Below are positions 1 through 6,261 of a stretch of DNA of 6,485 bases, piece by piece (the first letter of the stretch is position 1; the number at the start of each line of letters is the position of its first letter). Under the pieces are notes generated by a model. The model made no database searches, was not told the DNA's origin, and saw nothing but the letters and a program-made list of their open reading frames with translations. The position numbers were made by a program, and so were the translations under genes. The stretch is from an uncultured Intrasporangium sp. (GTDB lineage: Bacteria; Actinomycetota; Actinomycetes; Actinomycetales; Dermatophilaceae). The stretch lies in NCBI GenBank assembly GCA_937873285.1, contig CALMNV010000006.1:1-6485 (forward strand), read 5' to 3'.

Positions 1-915
1 CGCGGCGACCAGCGCACGGGCGATGACGCGGACGCCGGCAGCGTTCGGGTGGTCGCCGTCGTCCGCGAGCAGGGACGTCGGGTCACCCGCTGCCCCGACC
101 CGGAACGCGGCCGTGAGATCGACGCAGTGGGCGGACCCCGACGTGGCGGCTTGGCAGATGGCCCGGTTGGCGGCGGCGGTCACCTCCTGGCTCCACAAGA
201 GCTGCCGCTCACCGCCCGTGGCACGCCCGACATCGCCGTCGGTGAAGACGTGCCAGTAGTCGGTGACGAGGACGGTGACCGGCCCGCCGGCGCGGAGCCG
301 CTCGACGGCTGCCACCACGTCGGCGAGCCGGGCCCGCAGCCGCTGCACCGCCGGCGTGTAGCAGGAGGCGTCACAGGAGCCCTGCTGCCACCGCGCCAGC
401 TGGGGCAGCAGGTCGTTGGCGCCGATCGTCACGAGCACGACGTCGGCGCTCGCGACCGCCGAGCGCGTGCGCGCGTCGGCGTTGAGCAGGTCGAGCAGAT
501 CGGCGGACGTGTCTCCGGGAACTCCGAGATTGACCCCGGCCACGGGCCGGTGGCCGGCGACCTGGAGCTCGCGGGCATACTCGGCCACGATCCCGTCACA
601 GTCGCAGCTGGCGCCAGACATGACCGAGTCCCCGAGCCCGACGACGGTGACCGGAGCGGGGCTCGGGGCGGTCGGGGCCGGGCTCGCAGCCGAGGCGGTG
701 GCGCCCTGTCCGGTGGAGCGCCCAGCCGACCCGGTGGGCACGAGGCCGGGCGAGGTGGCGACGGCCGCAGGGGAGGCGGGGGCGCCCGGGCGCGGCAGGG
801 CCGTCGAGCTCCAGCTGCCGACCAGCAACGTGCCCGCCGCGACGACGCCGGCGAGCACGAGCAGGACGAGCAGCGCGCGCGGTCCCGCGCCGGCCCCATG
901 CGTGGATCGGCTCAT
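1..915 (-). CDS. Exported SGNH/GDSL-family hydrolase (partial, C-terminus beyond left edge)
   Basis: Probable secreted or membrane-anchored esterase/lipase of the SGNH superfamily; 305 residues are visible and the frame is still open at the window edge. A basic N-terminus is followed by a hydrophobic stretch (about residues 13-34, ALLVLLVLAGVVAAGTLLVG), which is a signal peptide or anchor. A Pro/Ala/Ser/Thr-rich linker (about 40-88) leads to the catalytic domain. Block I is GLGDSVMSG with nucleophile S97. Block II glycine is in NLGVPGDTS (about 129-137). Block III is GAND (N167). Block V is DGDHPN with D286 and H289. Cysteines C104/C106, C181/C185 and C254/C264 could form disulfides, as expected outside the cytoplasm. 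The ATG at 915 overlaps the TGA of the upstream gene (ATGA), which supports this start and translational coupling; no strong Shine-Dalgarno is seen. The natural substrate cannot be read from the sequence. Confidence 0.9.
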   Translation of the reverse strand, partial: MSRSTHGAGAGPRALLVLLVLAGVVAAGTLLVGSWSSTALPRPGAPASPAAVATSPGLVPTGSAGRSTGQGATASAASPAPTAPSPAPVTVVGLGDSVMSGASCDCDGIVAEYARELQVAGHRPVAGVNLGVPGDTSADLLDLLNADARTRSAVASADVVLVTIGANDLLPQLARWQQGSCDASCYTPAVQRLRARLADVVAAVERLRAGGPVTVLVTDYWHVFTDGDVGRATGGERQLLWSQEVTAAANRAICQAATSGSAHCVDLTAAFRVGAAGDPTSLLADDGDHPNAAGVRVIARALVAA

Positions 916-1364
916 TCGGAGCCGCCCAGGTCGACCTCGTAGGCCTCGTAGACGAGGTCGGTCCCGGTCTGCCGGTGCCGGATGAGCCGCCCCACGAGCA
1001 CCGTGACCTCCTCTCGGAAGGCAGGGAGGTCGGCCGGCGCGCCCTCCCCGCTCTCCAGCGCCGCGAGAAACCCCTGCACCGCCTCGCGGAGCGGCGCGTG
1101 CTCCGCTCGGAGGCGATCGAGTGGGCCGGAGAGACGAGGCGACGCCTGGCCCAGCCGCTCGTAGAGGCCTCCCGGACCGTCAGTCAGCTCGATGTGCACG
1201 TCGAGGTCGGAGGACAGCTCCGCCAGAGCCGCCCGGACCCGCTCACGCCACGGCGCCCGCGCCAGCGGGGTCGCCAGCGTGTCGTCGAGGGCGCGGACGC
1301 AGTCGTGCAGCTCCGCGCGGTGGGCGCGGACCCGATCGAGGTATGCCGTGAGGCCGGGGTCCAT
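912..1364 (-). CDS. Small hemerythrin-like (HHE-type) helical protein
   Basis: A 150-residue, strongly helical, soluble protein without a signal peptide. The layout resembles HHE/hemerythrin-like domains, which bind a di-iron centre: RAHRAELH (H15, H20) in the first helix, DVHIEL...GGLYERL (H57, E59, E69) resembling the usual H..EE..LFP.L stretch, RAEH (H89) in the third helix, and RHRQTGTDLVYEAYEVDLGG (H130, D136, E140) in the fourth. The spacing of some ligands is not canonical (H130 to D136 is six residues, against five in classical hemerythrin), so metal binding is inferred. The ATG at 1364 is 14 bp downstream of the DoxX-like stop. The reading frame stays open further upstream, but that part overlaps the DoxX gene. 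The stop overlaps the next ATG. It could instead be an uncharacterised helical-bundle protein without metal. Confidence 0.6.
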   Translation of the reverse strand: MDPGLTAYLDRVRAHRAELHDCVRALDDTLATPLARAPWRERVRAALAELSSDLDVHIELTDGPGGLYERLGQASPRLSGPLDRLRAEHAPLREAVQGFLAALESGEGAPADLPAFREEVTVLVGRLIRHRQTGTDLVYEAYEVDLGGSE

Positions 1365-1378
1365 GGCGGGCGCCAGAG

Positions 1379-1918
1379 TCAGGCCCGCGCCACCTTGGCG
1401 ACACGCTGGGCGACCTGATCGGCGCGTGTGGCGACGCGGTCGGCGTGCTTTGCCGCCCGGTCCACGCGCCTGGCCGCCTGCGCCGCGCTCTTGGCCTCCG
1501 CCTTGCCTCCGCGGGCCGGGCGCCGGCGGTCGAGCAGCAGGCCGAGGCCGATGCCGAGCAGCCACACGTCCTTGCTGACCCCGATGCCCTGGGGGGTCGG
1601 CCATACGCTGCCCGGCTTGCGCAGCGCCGGCGTGCGCGCGTACATCGCGACCAGGCCGCCGGCGAACGCCGTCAGGGCAGCGCCCGCCGTGCGTGCCTTG
1701 ACGAAGGGCGCGAGGAGCACGGCTCCCGTCGCCATCTCCGCCACGGACAGGCCCTTGAGGAACGTCACGGGGTCGAGCGACGTCACCGCGGGAAAGGCCG
1801 CGGCCGCCAGGCCATGCGTCCCCGCGGCCGTGTCGGCGTCGGCGCCCCACTTCTCCATGCCCGAGTGCAGGACGTAGCCACCGGCAGCAAGCCGGGTGGG
1901 GATGTTGCTCAGCTTCAT
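1379..1918 (-). CDS. DoxX-like membrane protein with C-terminal heptad-repeat tail
   Basis: A 179-residue integral membrane protein of the DoxX-like type. Hydrophobic segments lie at roughly residues 8-20, 57-73, 78-94 and 114-130, matching the four-helix core. The opening MKLSNIPTRLAAGGYVLHSG and the loop ARTPALRKPGSVWPTPQGIG look like actinobacterial DoxX-family proteins as I remember them. After the last helix, residues 138-179 form a basic Ala/Val/Arg tail with regular heptads (AARRVDR, AAKHADR, VATRADQ, VAQRVAK), predicted to be a long amphipathic helix or coiled coil at the cytoplasmic side. The start at 1918 is supported by AGGAGG seven bases upstream (1926-1931 on the opposite strand). 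It is the first gene of the minus-strand cluster. Family members have been linked to redox or sulfur metabolism, but the role of this one is unknown. Confidence 0.75.
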   Translation of the reverse strand: MKLSNIPTRLAAGGYVLHSGMEKWGADADTAAGTHGLAAAAFPAVTSLDPVTFLKGLSVAEMATGAVLLAPFVKARTAGAALTAFAGGLVAMYARTPALRKPGSVWPTPQGIGVSKDVWLLGIGLGLLLDRRRPARGGKAEAKSAAQAARRVDRAAKHADRVATRADQVAQRVAKVARA

Positions 1919-1925
1919 CGGTCTT

Positions 1926-1931
1926 CCTCCT
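1926..1931 (-). promoter_or_regulatory. Strong Shine-Dalgarno of the DoxX-like gene
   Basis: AGGAGG on the minus strand, seven bases before the ATG at 1918. It fixes the start codon. This is the strongest ribosome binding site in the minus-strand cluster; the two downstream genes have none this good and probably rely on coupling. Confidence 0.8.
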
Positions 1932-1959
1932 GGTCATCGCGGACCGTGCGTCGACCCTC

Positions 1960-1965
1960 AGGCTA
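1960..1965 (-). promoter_or_regulatory. Candidate -10 box for the minus-strand cluster
   Basis: TAGCCT read on the minus strand fits the actinobacterial TANNNT -10 pattern. It would start transcription near 1953, giving a leader of about 35 bases that includes the AGGAGG. No convincing -35 is seen upstream, so this is tentative. Confidence 0.3.
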
Positions 1966-2004
1966 CGACCTGCCACCCGGCGACGACGCCCTGCGCCGCC
2001 CGAG

Positions 2005-2010
2005 TAGGGT
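2005..2010 (+). promoter_or_regulatory. Candidate -10 box, possibly for a leaderless MFS transcript
   Basis: TAGGGT matches TANNNT and lies seven bases before the GTG at 2018, so the predicted transcription start coincides with the start codon. A GAC core near 1982-1984 could be a weak -35. The same bases (AGGG at 2006-2009, eight bases from the GTG) could instead act as a weak Shine-Dalgarno. The two readings cannot be separated from sequence alone. Confidence 0.4.
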
Positions 2011-2017
2011 GCCTCCC

Positions 2018-3325
2018 GTGACAGCGCGCGACCCGCGGTCCGCGCGGTCGCAGGCGCGCCCAGCCTGGACCGCGTGGCGGGTGGTCGTCTCCTTCGGCGT
2101 GGCGAGCCTCGCGGCCGACATGGTCTACGAGGGGGCGCGCTCCCTCTACGGGCCGCTGCTCGCCTCGCTCGGGGCGACCGCCGCGGTCGTGGGGCTGGTG
2201 ACCGGTGCGGGCGAGGCCATGGCGCTCGTCCTTCGGCTCGTCTTCTGCCCGCTCGCGGACCGCTCGGGCCGATACTGGGCGCTGACCCTCGCCGGCTACG
2301 GCCTGACCGCCGTGGCGGTGCCCCTCCTCGCAGTGACGCCGTTCCTGCCGAGTGGGCAGGGCGGCGCCGCGGCCGGGGGCGCGGGCCTCCTCCTCGCCAG
2401 CGTGCTCATCCTCCTCGAGCGCTCCGGCAAGGCGGTGCGCAGCCCGTCGAAGTCGGCGCTGCTCGCGCACGTCGCGGGGGCCGTCGGCCGCGGTCGCGGC
2501 TTCGGTGTCCACAAGGCGCTCGACCAGCTGGGGGCGTTCGCGGGGCCGCTCGTCGTCGCGGCAGTGGTCGCCGCCACCGGAGCGCTCTGGCCGGCACTGC
2601 TCGTGCTCGTCGTGCCCGGTGCGGCGACCATGGCCGTGCTCCTCGTCATCCGCGCCCGGGTGCCGGACCCGTCCGTCTACGACAGCACCACCGATGCGCC
2701 CGGGTCGGCGGTCCGCGCCGCACGTCCCCCGCTCCGCGGCTGGCTCCGAGACGCGCTCGGGGCCGATCTGCCGCCCGAGTTCTTCCGGTATGCCATCGCT
2801 GCGGGGCTCATGACGGGTGGCCTGCTCACCTTCGGCATCGTCGGCTATCACCTCACGGTCTCCCGGCTCGTCCCCGTCGCCGCGGTGCCCGTCGTCTACG
2901 CCGGAGCGATGCTCGCCGAGGCGGTGGCGGCCCTCGGCGTCGGGTGGGCCTACGACCGGATCAGCACCCGGGTGCTGTATGCCGTGCCCGTCCTCGTCGC
3001 GCTCGTGCCCGGACTGGCGCTCTCCTCACAGCTCGGGACCGCGCTGGCCGGTGTCCTCGTGTGGGGCCTCGCCTTCGGCGTGCAGGACTCGACGGTCAAG
3101 GCCATCGTCGCTGATCTCGTGGCGCCGAGCCGGCGGGCGACGGCATACGGCGTCTTCGCCGGGATCGAAGGGGTGATGGCGGTCGTCGGCGGGGCGGGGG
3201 CCGGGTGGCTCTACGAGCGGTCGCTGACCACCCTGGTCGTGGTCGTCGCGGCCGCCCAGGTCGTGGCGCTCGGGCTGCTCGTTCGGACCCTCAAGCGCAG
3301 GTCCCTCACCGGCCCGATGGGGTAG
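2018..3325 (+). CDS. Major facilitator superfamily (MFS) transporter
   Basis: A 435-residue polytopic membrane protein with about 12 hydrophobic helices in two halves, the usual MFS length and build. The short cytoplasmic N-terminus is basic. The TM2-TM3 loop carries a motif-A-like PLADRSGRYW (D81, R82, G84, R85), with a second-half equivalent GWAYDRIS near residues 310-316. A charged central loop lies around residues 210-255 (RARVPDPSVYDS to the Pro/Arg-rich stretch). The stretch GVQDSTVKAIVADLVAPSRRATAYG in the second half is typical of proton-driven efflux-type MFS proteins. The start is placed at the GTG at 2018; GTG 2009 is also in frame, and the frame is open much further upstream, but that stretch overlaps the divergent gene. 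The substrate is unknown. It is divergent from the DoxX-like gene and ends just before the operator of the next operon, so it is probably a separate unit. Confidence 0.93.
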   Translation: MTARDPRSARSQARPAWTAWRVVVSFGVASLAADMVYEGARSLYGPLLASLGATAAVVGLVTGAGEAMALVLRLVFCPLADRSGRYWALTLAGYGLTAVAVPLLAVTPFLPSGQGGAAAGGAGLLLASVLILLERSGKAVRSPSKSALLAHVAGAVGRGRGFGVHKALDQLGAFAGPLVVAAVVAATGALWPALLVLVVPGAATMAVLLVIRARVPDPSVYDSTTDAPGSAVRAARPPLRGWLRDALGADLPPEFFRYAIAAGLMTGGLLTFGIVGYHLTVSRLVPVAAVPVVYAGAMLAEAVAALGVGWAYDRISTRVLYAVPVLVALVPGLALSSQLGTALAGVLVWGLAFGVQDSTVKAIVADLVAPSRRATAYGVFAGIEGVMAVVGGAGAGWLYERSLTTLVVVVAAAQVVALGLLVRTLKRRSLTGPMG

Positions 3326-3341
3326 ATACCCCCATGGGTAT
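3326..3341 (+). promoter_or_regulatory. CsoR/CstR-type operator palindrome
   Basis: ATACCCCCATGGGTAT: perfect six-base arms ATACCC and GGGTAT around CCAT. This A/T-flanked C-run/G-run palindrome is the form recognised by the CsoR/RcnR/CstR family of copper, nickel or persulfide sensors. It begins directly after the MFS stop and overlaps the start of the -10 box of the following operon, a position suited to repression. The match is from memory of the consensus; which family member binds is inferred. No regulator gene is in the window. Confidence 0.7.
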
Positions 3342-3346
3342 ACAAT
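3339..3346 (+). promoter_or_regulatory. -10 region of the CstB-like/TauE operon
   Basis: TATACAAT contains TACAAT at 3341-3346, a good -10 hexamer in otherwise very GC-rich DNA. Transcription would begin near 3353, giving a leader of about 36 bases with GGGAG at 3378-3382, six bases before the ATG at 3389. No strong -35 is visible; TGGGGT at 3318-3323 is at the right distance but a poor match. The operator fills the -35/-10 spacer. Confidence 0.6.
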
Positions 3347-3388
3347 GACGAAGAAGGCACGCCACTCCACGATGAACGGGAGCAAGCC

Positions 3389-4798
3389 ATGGTCGAGATC
3401 ATCCCCATCGAGACGACGACGCTGGGAGACCGCAGCTATCTGGTCCACGACGGCGAGGTCGCCCTCGTCGTCGACCCGCAACGGGACATCGACCGCGTCC
3501 TTGACCTGGCGACCGACCAGGCCGTGCAGATCACCCACGTCTTCGAGACCCACCTGCACAACGACTACGTGACCGGAGGCCTGGCGCTCGCCCGGCGCAC
3601 CGGCGCGGCATACCACGTGTCGGCCGAGGACTCGGTCTCGTTCGAGCGCACGGCGATCCGCGACGGCGACCTCGTCGAGGTCAGCCCTGCCATGACGATG
3701 CGTGTGATCGCGACGCCGGGCCACACCTTCACCCACCTGTCCTACGTGCTCACCTCCGGCGAGGACCACGTCGGCGTCTTCACCGGCGGCTCGCTGCTCA
3801 TCGGCTCCACCGGACGCCCCGACCTGCTCGGTCCGCAGCACACGCAGGCGCTCGCCCACCACCAGCACGAGTCGGCGCGCCGGCTCGCCGCGGCGCTGCC
3901 CGACGACACCCAGGTGCTGCCCACGCACGGCTTCGGCAGCTTCTGCTCGTCCACCCAGTCCGAGGCCACCTCGTCGACGATCGGCCAGGAGAAGCGGACC
4001 AACTCGGCGCTCACGCAGGACGAGGACAGGTGGGTCGAGGAGATGCTCGCCGGCCTCGACGTCTGGCCTGCGTACTACGTGCACATGAGCCCACTCAACG
4101 CGGCCGGGCCCACGGAGCCCGACCTCGCCCCTCCTGCCCGCGCGGACAAGGACGGGATCCGCCGCAGTCTCGAGGGCGGCGAGTGGGTCGTCGACCTGCG
4201 CAGCCGCACCGCCTTCGCAGCGGGGCACGTGCCCGGCACCTACAACATCGGGCTCGACGGCTCGTTCTCGACCTACGTCGGCTGGATCATGCCGTGGGGC
4301 ACCCGGCTGACGCTCCTCGGCGAGAGCCCGGAGCAGGTGGCCGAGGCTCAGCGCGAGCTGGTGCGCATCGGGATCGACGAGCTCGCGGGCGCTGCGACGG
4401 GCGGCCCGGAGCAGTGGACGGATGCGCCGCTGGGCAGCTTCGAGCGGGCCACGTTCGCCGACCTGGCGCAGGTGCGCCATCACCGGCGTGTGGAGATCGT
4501 CGACGTCCGCCGTGAGCAGGAGTGGGACGAGTCGCACATCGAGGGAGCGGTGCTGCTGCCCATCCACGACATCGTCAAGCGGCAGTCGGAGGCACCGGCC
4601 GGCGAGCTGTGGGTGCACTGCGGCAGCGGCTATCGTGCCTCCGTCGCCGCGTCGGTCCTCGCTGCCTCCGGGCGCCGGGTGGTGGCCATCGACGACGACT
4701 TCGAGCACGCCGCGCAGAGTGGGCTGCCGATGGTCGAGGGGGGCGCTGAGGCGCCATCCGGTGCGTCGGCGCTCAGCCCGTCGGCTCCCGCGCAGTGA
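3389..4798 (+). CDS. CstB-like metallo-beta-lactamase/rhodanese fusion (persulfide dioxygenase-sulfurtransferase type)
   Basis: A 469-residue cytoplasmic protein with three modules. Residues 1 to about 235 are a metallo-beta-lactamase fold: HLHNDY (H55, H57, D59, Y60), [12 protein letters not shown] (H112), [18 protein letters not shown] (131-148) and PTHGFGSFC (H180, C186). Residues about 250-340 are a rhodanese-like domain ([22 protein letters not shown]) with no active-site cysteine. Residues about 350-450 are a second rhodanese ([20 protein letters not shown]) with the loop HCGSGYRAS and catalytic C411. C186 and C411 are the only cysteines. Size and order match staphylococcal CstB, which oxidises persulfides to sulfite or thiosulfate and moves sulfane sulfur. 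Unlike classical persulfide dioxygenases, Tyr replaces the last His of HxHxDH and Gly134 sits where FTGD supplies a metal-ligand Asp, so catalysis may differ. GGGAG before the ATG fixes the start. It is followed with overlap by a TauE-type exporter. Confidence 0.93.
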   Translation: MVEIIPIETTTLGDRSYLVHDGEVALVVDPQRDIDRVLDLATDQAVQITHVFETHLHNDYVTGGLALARRTGAAYHVSAEDSVSFERTAIRDGDLVEVSPAMTMRVIATPGHTFTHLSYVLTSGEDHVGVFTGGSLLIGSTGRPDLLGPQHTQALAHHQHESARRLAAALPDDTQVLPTHGFGSFCSSTQSEATSSTIGQEKRTNSALTQDEDRWVEEMLAGLDVWPAYYVHMSPLNAAGPTEPDLAPPARADKDGIRRSLEGGEWVVDLRSRTAFAAGHVPGTYNIGLDGSFSTYVGWIMPWGTRLTLLGESPEQVAEAQRELVRIGIDELAGAATGGPEQWTDAPLGSFERATFADLAQVRHHRRVEIVDVRREQEWDESHIEGAVLLPIHDIVKRQSEAPAGELWVHCGSGYRASVAASVLAASGRRVVAIDDDFEHAAQSGLPMVEGGAEAPSGASALSPSAPAQ

Positions 4799-5556
4799 CG
4801 CTCGTCGCGGTCCTCGGCGGCATCCTCGTCGGTCTCAGCCTGGGCGCGCTCGGCGGCGGGGGCGCCATAGTCACCGTCCCCGTGCTCGTCTACGGGCTCT
4901 CGCAGAGCGCGCACCAGGCGACCACCGGCTCTCTGGTCATCGTCGGGGTCAGCTCCCTGGTCGGGGTCTTCGCGCACGCCCGCAAGGGCAACGTCCGGTG
5001 GCGGCAGGGCGCGGTCTTCGGCCTCCTCGGCACCGCAGGGACGGTGGCCGGAGCGCGTCTGTCCGCCGGTCTGGACGCACGCATCCTGCTGCTGGCCTTC
5101 GCGCTGCTCCTCATCTTCGTGGCGCAGTCGATGTGGCGCCGGGACGGCCGCCGCGAGGCCCGGCAGGACCGGGCGCCGACGCATGTGGGGCTCTTCGTCC
5201 TGACGACTCTCGGGGTCGGCCTGCTCACCGGCTTCTTCGGCGTCGGTGGTGGCTTCGCCATCGTCCCCGCCCTCGTGCTCGTGCTCGGGTTCTCCATGCC
5301 GGTCGCGATCGGCACGTCCCTCGTCGTGATCGTCATCAACAGCGCCTCGGCGCTCGCCGCCCGGCTGGGCAGCGGGGCGTCCCTCGACTGGGCCATGCTC
5401 GGCGTCTTCACGGCGGCAGCCGTCGCCGGCAGCGTGCTCGGCGCCCGCCTCGCCTCCCGGGTGGAGGCCACCACCTTGCAGCGCGCGTTCGCGGTGCTCC
5501 TCGCGGCGGTCGCTGCCTACACCGGCCTTCGCAGCGGTCTCGCGCTGTTCGCCTGA
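4795..5556 (+). CDS. TauE/SafE-family sulfite/organosulfonate exporter
   Basis: A 253-residue inner-membrane protein with about seven to eight hydrophobic helices in two related halves, each opening with the glycine-rich motif of the family: [19 protein letters not shown] (17-34) and [21 protein letters not shown] (145-165). Each is followed by a conserved-type stretch, [13 protein letters not shown] and [14 protein letters not shown] basic cytoplasmic loop ([12 protein letters not shown], about 115-126) separates the halves. Length and internal repeat are normal for TauE/SafE proteins, which are thought to export sulfite, sulfonates or related anions. The GTG at 4795 overlaps the TGA of the CstB-like gene (GTGA, four bases), so the two are almost certainly one mRNA and translationally coupled. 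In that setting, export of sulfite or thiosulfate made by the upstream protein is the natural inference; the substrate is not shown by sequence. Confidence 0.93.
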   Translation: MTLVAVLGGILVGLSLGALGGGGAIVTVPVLVYGLSQSAHQATTGSLVIVGVSSLVGVFAHARKGNVRWRQGAVFGLLGTAGTVAGARLSAGLDARILLLAFALLLIFVAQSMWRRDGRREARQDRAPTHVGLFVLTTLGVGLLTGFFGVGGGFAIVPALVLVLGFSMPVAIGTSLVVIVINSASALAARLGSGASLDWAMLGVFTAAAVAGSVLGARLASRVEATTLQRAFAVLLAAVAAYTGLRSGLALFA

Positions 5557-5575
5557 TCGTCGCGCGTGAGGAGGT

Positions 5576-5621
5576 CCCGTGGAGGATCGTGGCCCCTGGG
5601 GCGGCCAAAAGCCTCCACGGG
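5576..5621 (+). terminator. Long stem-loop after the operon (terminator-like, no U-tract)
   Basis: CCCGTGGAGG (5576-5585) pairs perfectly with CCTCCACGGG (5612-5621). Inside the 26-base loop, GCCC/GGGC (5592-5595 and 5599-5602) can form a small second hairpin. It starts 20 bases after the TauE-type stop, so it may end or protect the operon mRNA. No run of T follows, so a simple intrinsic terminator is uncertain. Confidence 0.5.
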
Positions 5622-5655
5622 GGTCGCCTCCTCCGGGGTCGCCTCCTCCGGGGTC
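5620..5655 (+). repeat. Two perfect tandem 15-bp repeats plus partial third
   Basis: GGGGTCGCCTCCTCC occurs at 5620-5634 and again at 5635-5649, followed by a six-base partial copy (GGGGTC, 5650-5655). The block ends at about the -35 position of the promoter candidate at 5674, so it could be a binding site. Chance slippage in GC-rich DNA is the alternative. Confidence 0.75.
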
Positions 5656-5673
5656 CGCGTCCGCCGGCGCCGA

Positions 5674-5679
5674 TATTCT
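5674..5679 (+). promoter_or_regulatory. Candidate -10 box for the YbhB/PEBP gene
   Basis: TATTCT is the only AT-rich hexamer in the gap and fits TANNNT. Transcription would start near 5686, with a leader of about 32 bases containing AGGAG (5708-5712), five bases before the ATG at 5718. No clear -35 is seen. Confidence 0.45.
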
Positions 5680-5717
5680 GGTCCTTTCGGCGGATGGCCC
5701 GACTGCGAGGAGAAGAC

Positions 5718-6245
5718 ATGAGCCTCACCCGTCCCGTAGCCCCCAACCCCTACGAGCTGCTCCCGTCAGTTCCCTCGTTCTCTGTCACGAGTGACGACGT
5801 CGCTGACGGCGCTCCTCTGGCGGACGGGCAGGTCGCAGCCAAGGGCAACACCTCGCCCGCGCTGTCCTGGTCGGGTGCGCCCGAGGGGACCAGGAGCTAT
5901 GTCGTGACCTGCTTCGACCCGGACGCCCCGACGCCGTCCGGGTTCTGGCACTGGGTGCTGGTCGACCTGCCGGCCGACGTGACCTCCCTGGAGCGGGGCG
6001 CCGGGGCTGCGGGAGGGCCCCTGCCGGGCAAGGCGTTCCAGGTGCGCAACGACGGCGGCGAGAGAGCGTTCATGGGTGCGGCGCCGCCGGAGGGCGACAT
6101 GCCCCACCGCTACTTCTTCGTCGTGCACGCCGTCGGCGAGGAGTCGCTCGGGGTCGACGAGGACGCCTCCCCCGCGGTCGTGTCCTTCAACCTCGCCTTC
6201 AAGACGCTCGGCCGGGCGATCCTGCACGGGACCTACCAGCACTGA
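5718..6245 (+). CDS. YbhB/YbcL-type PEBP (Raf kinase inhibitor-like) family protein
   Basis: A 175-residue soluble protein with no signal peptide, normal length for bacterial phosphatidylethanolamine-binding-protein homologues. The ligand-pocket signatures are present in order: [26 protein letters not shown] (46-71, D67 and D69), the [11 protein letters not shown] segment with H78, and [20 protein letters not shown] (119-138) with H130, R131, Y132. These residues form the conserved anion/phosphate-binding pocket of the family. The bacterial role is poorly defined; a small-ligand or phospholipid headgroup-binding role is a family-level statement only. The ATG at 5718 is supported by GAGGAG (5707-5712) upstream and by the family's usual N-terminus (the region before S46 is a normal lead-in). 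The frame is open far upstream, but that stretch overlaps the sulfur operon and is not coding. Separated by 161 bp from the TauE-type gene, it is probably its own unit. Confidence 0.95.
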   Translation: MSLTRPVAPNPYELLPSVPSFSVTSDDVADGAPLADGQVAAKGNTSPALSWSGAPEGTRSYVVTCFDPDAPTPSGFWHWVLVDLPADVTSLERGAGAAGGPLPGKAFQVRNDGGERAFMGAAPPEGDMPHRYFFVVHAVGEESLGVDEDASPAVVSFNLAFKTLGRAILHGTYQH

Positions 6246-6261
6246 GACTGGGCCTGCGCCG

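Noticed and set aside
49..942. Plus-strand open frame of about 297 codons
   Set aside because: It lies opposite the SGNH hydrolase, whose catalytic blocks are all in order. The plus-strand translation is Gly/Arg-rich low complexity.
1365..1976. Upstream extension of the hemerythrin-like frame to 354 codons
   Set aside because: It overlaps the DoxX-like gene in another frame and gives an Arg/Gly-rich translation. The ATG at 1364 gives a normal-sized domain.
1445..2017. Upstream extension of the MFS frame
   Set aside because: It runs opposite the DoxX-like gene. The membrane protein begins just after the GTG at 2018, next to a promoter or ribosome-site motif.
3326..3341. Terminator of the MFS gene
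   Set aside because: The arms are only six bases with a four-base loop and no T-run, and the site overlaps a -10 box. An operator explains it better.
3026..4708. 560-codon open frame on the minus strand opposite the CstB-like gene
   Set aside because: It is the antisense shadow of a protein with clear MBL and rhodanese motifs. Its translation is Arg/Gly/Asp-rich with no recognisable domain, as usual for high-GC antisense frames.
4422..5717. Upstream extension of the PEBP reading frame
   Set aside because: The frame is open by chance through the CstB-like and TauE-type genes. PEBP homology begins after the ATG at 5718, which has its own GAGGAG site.
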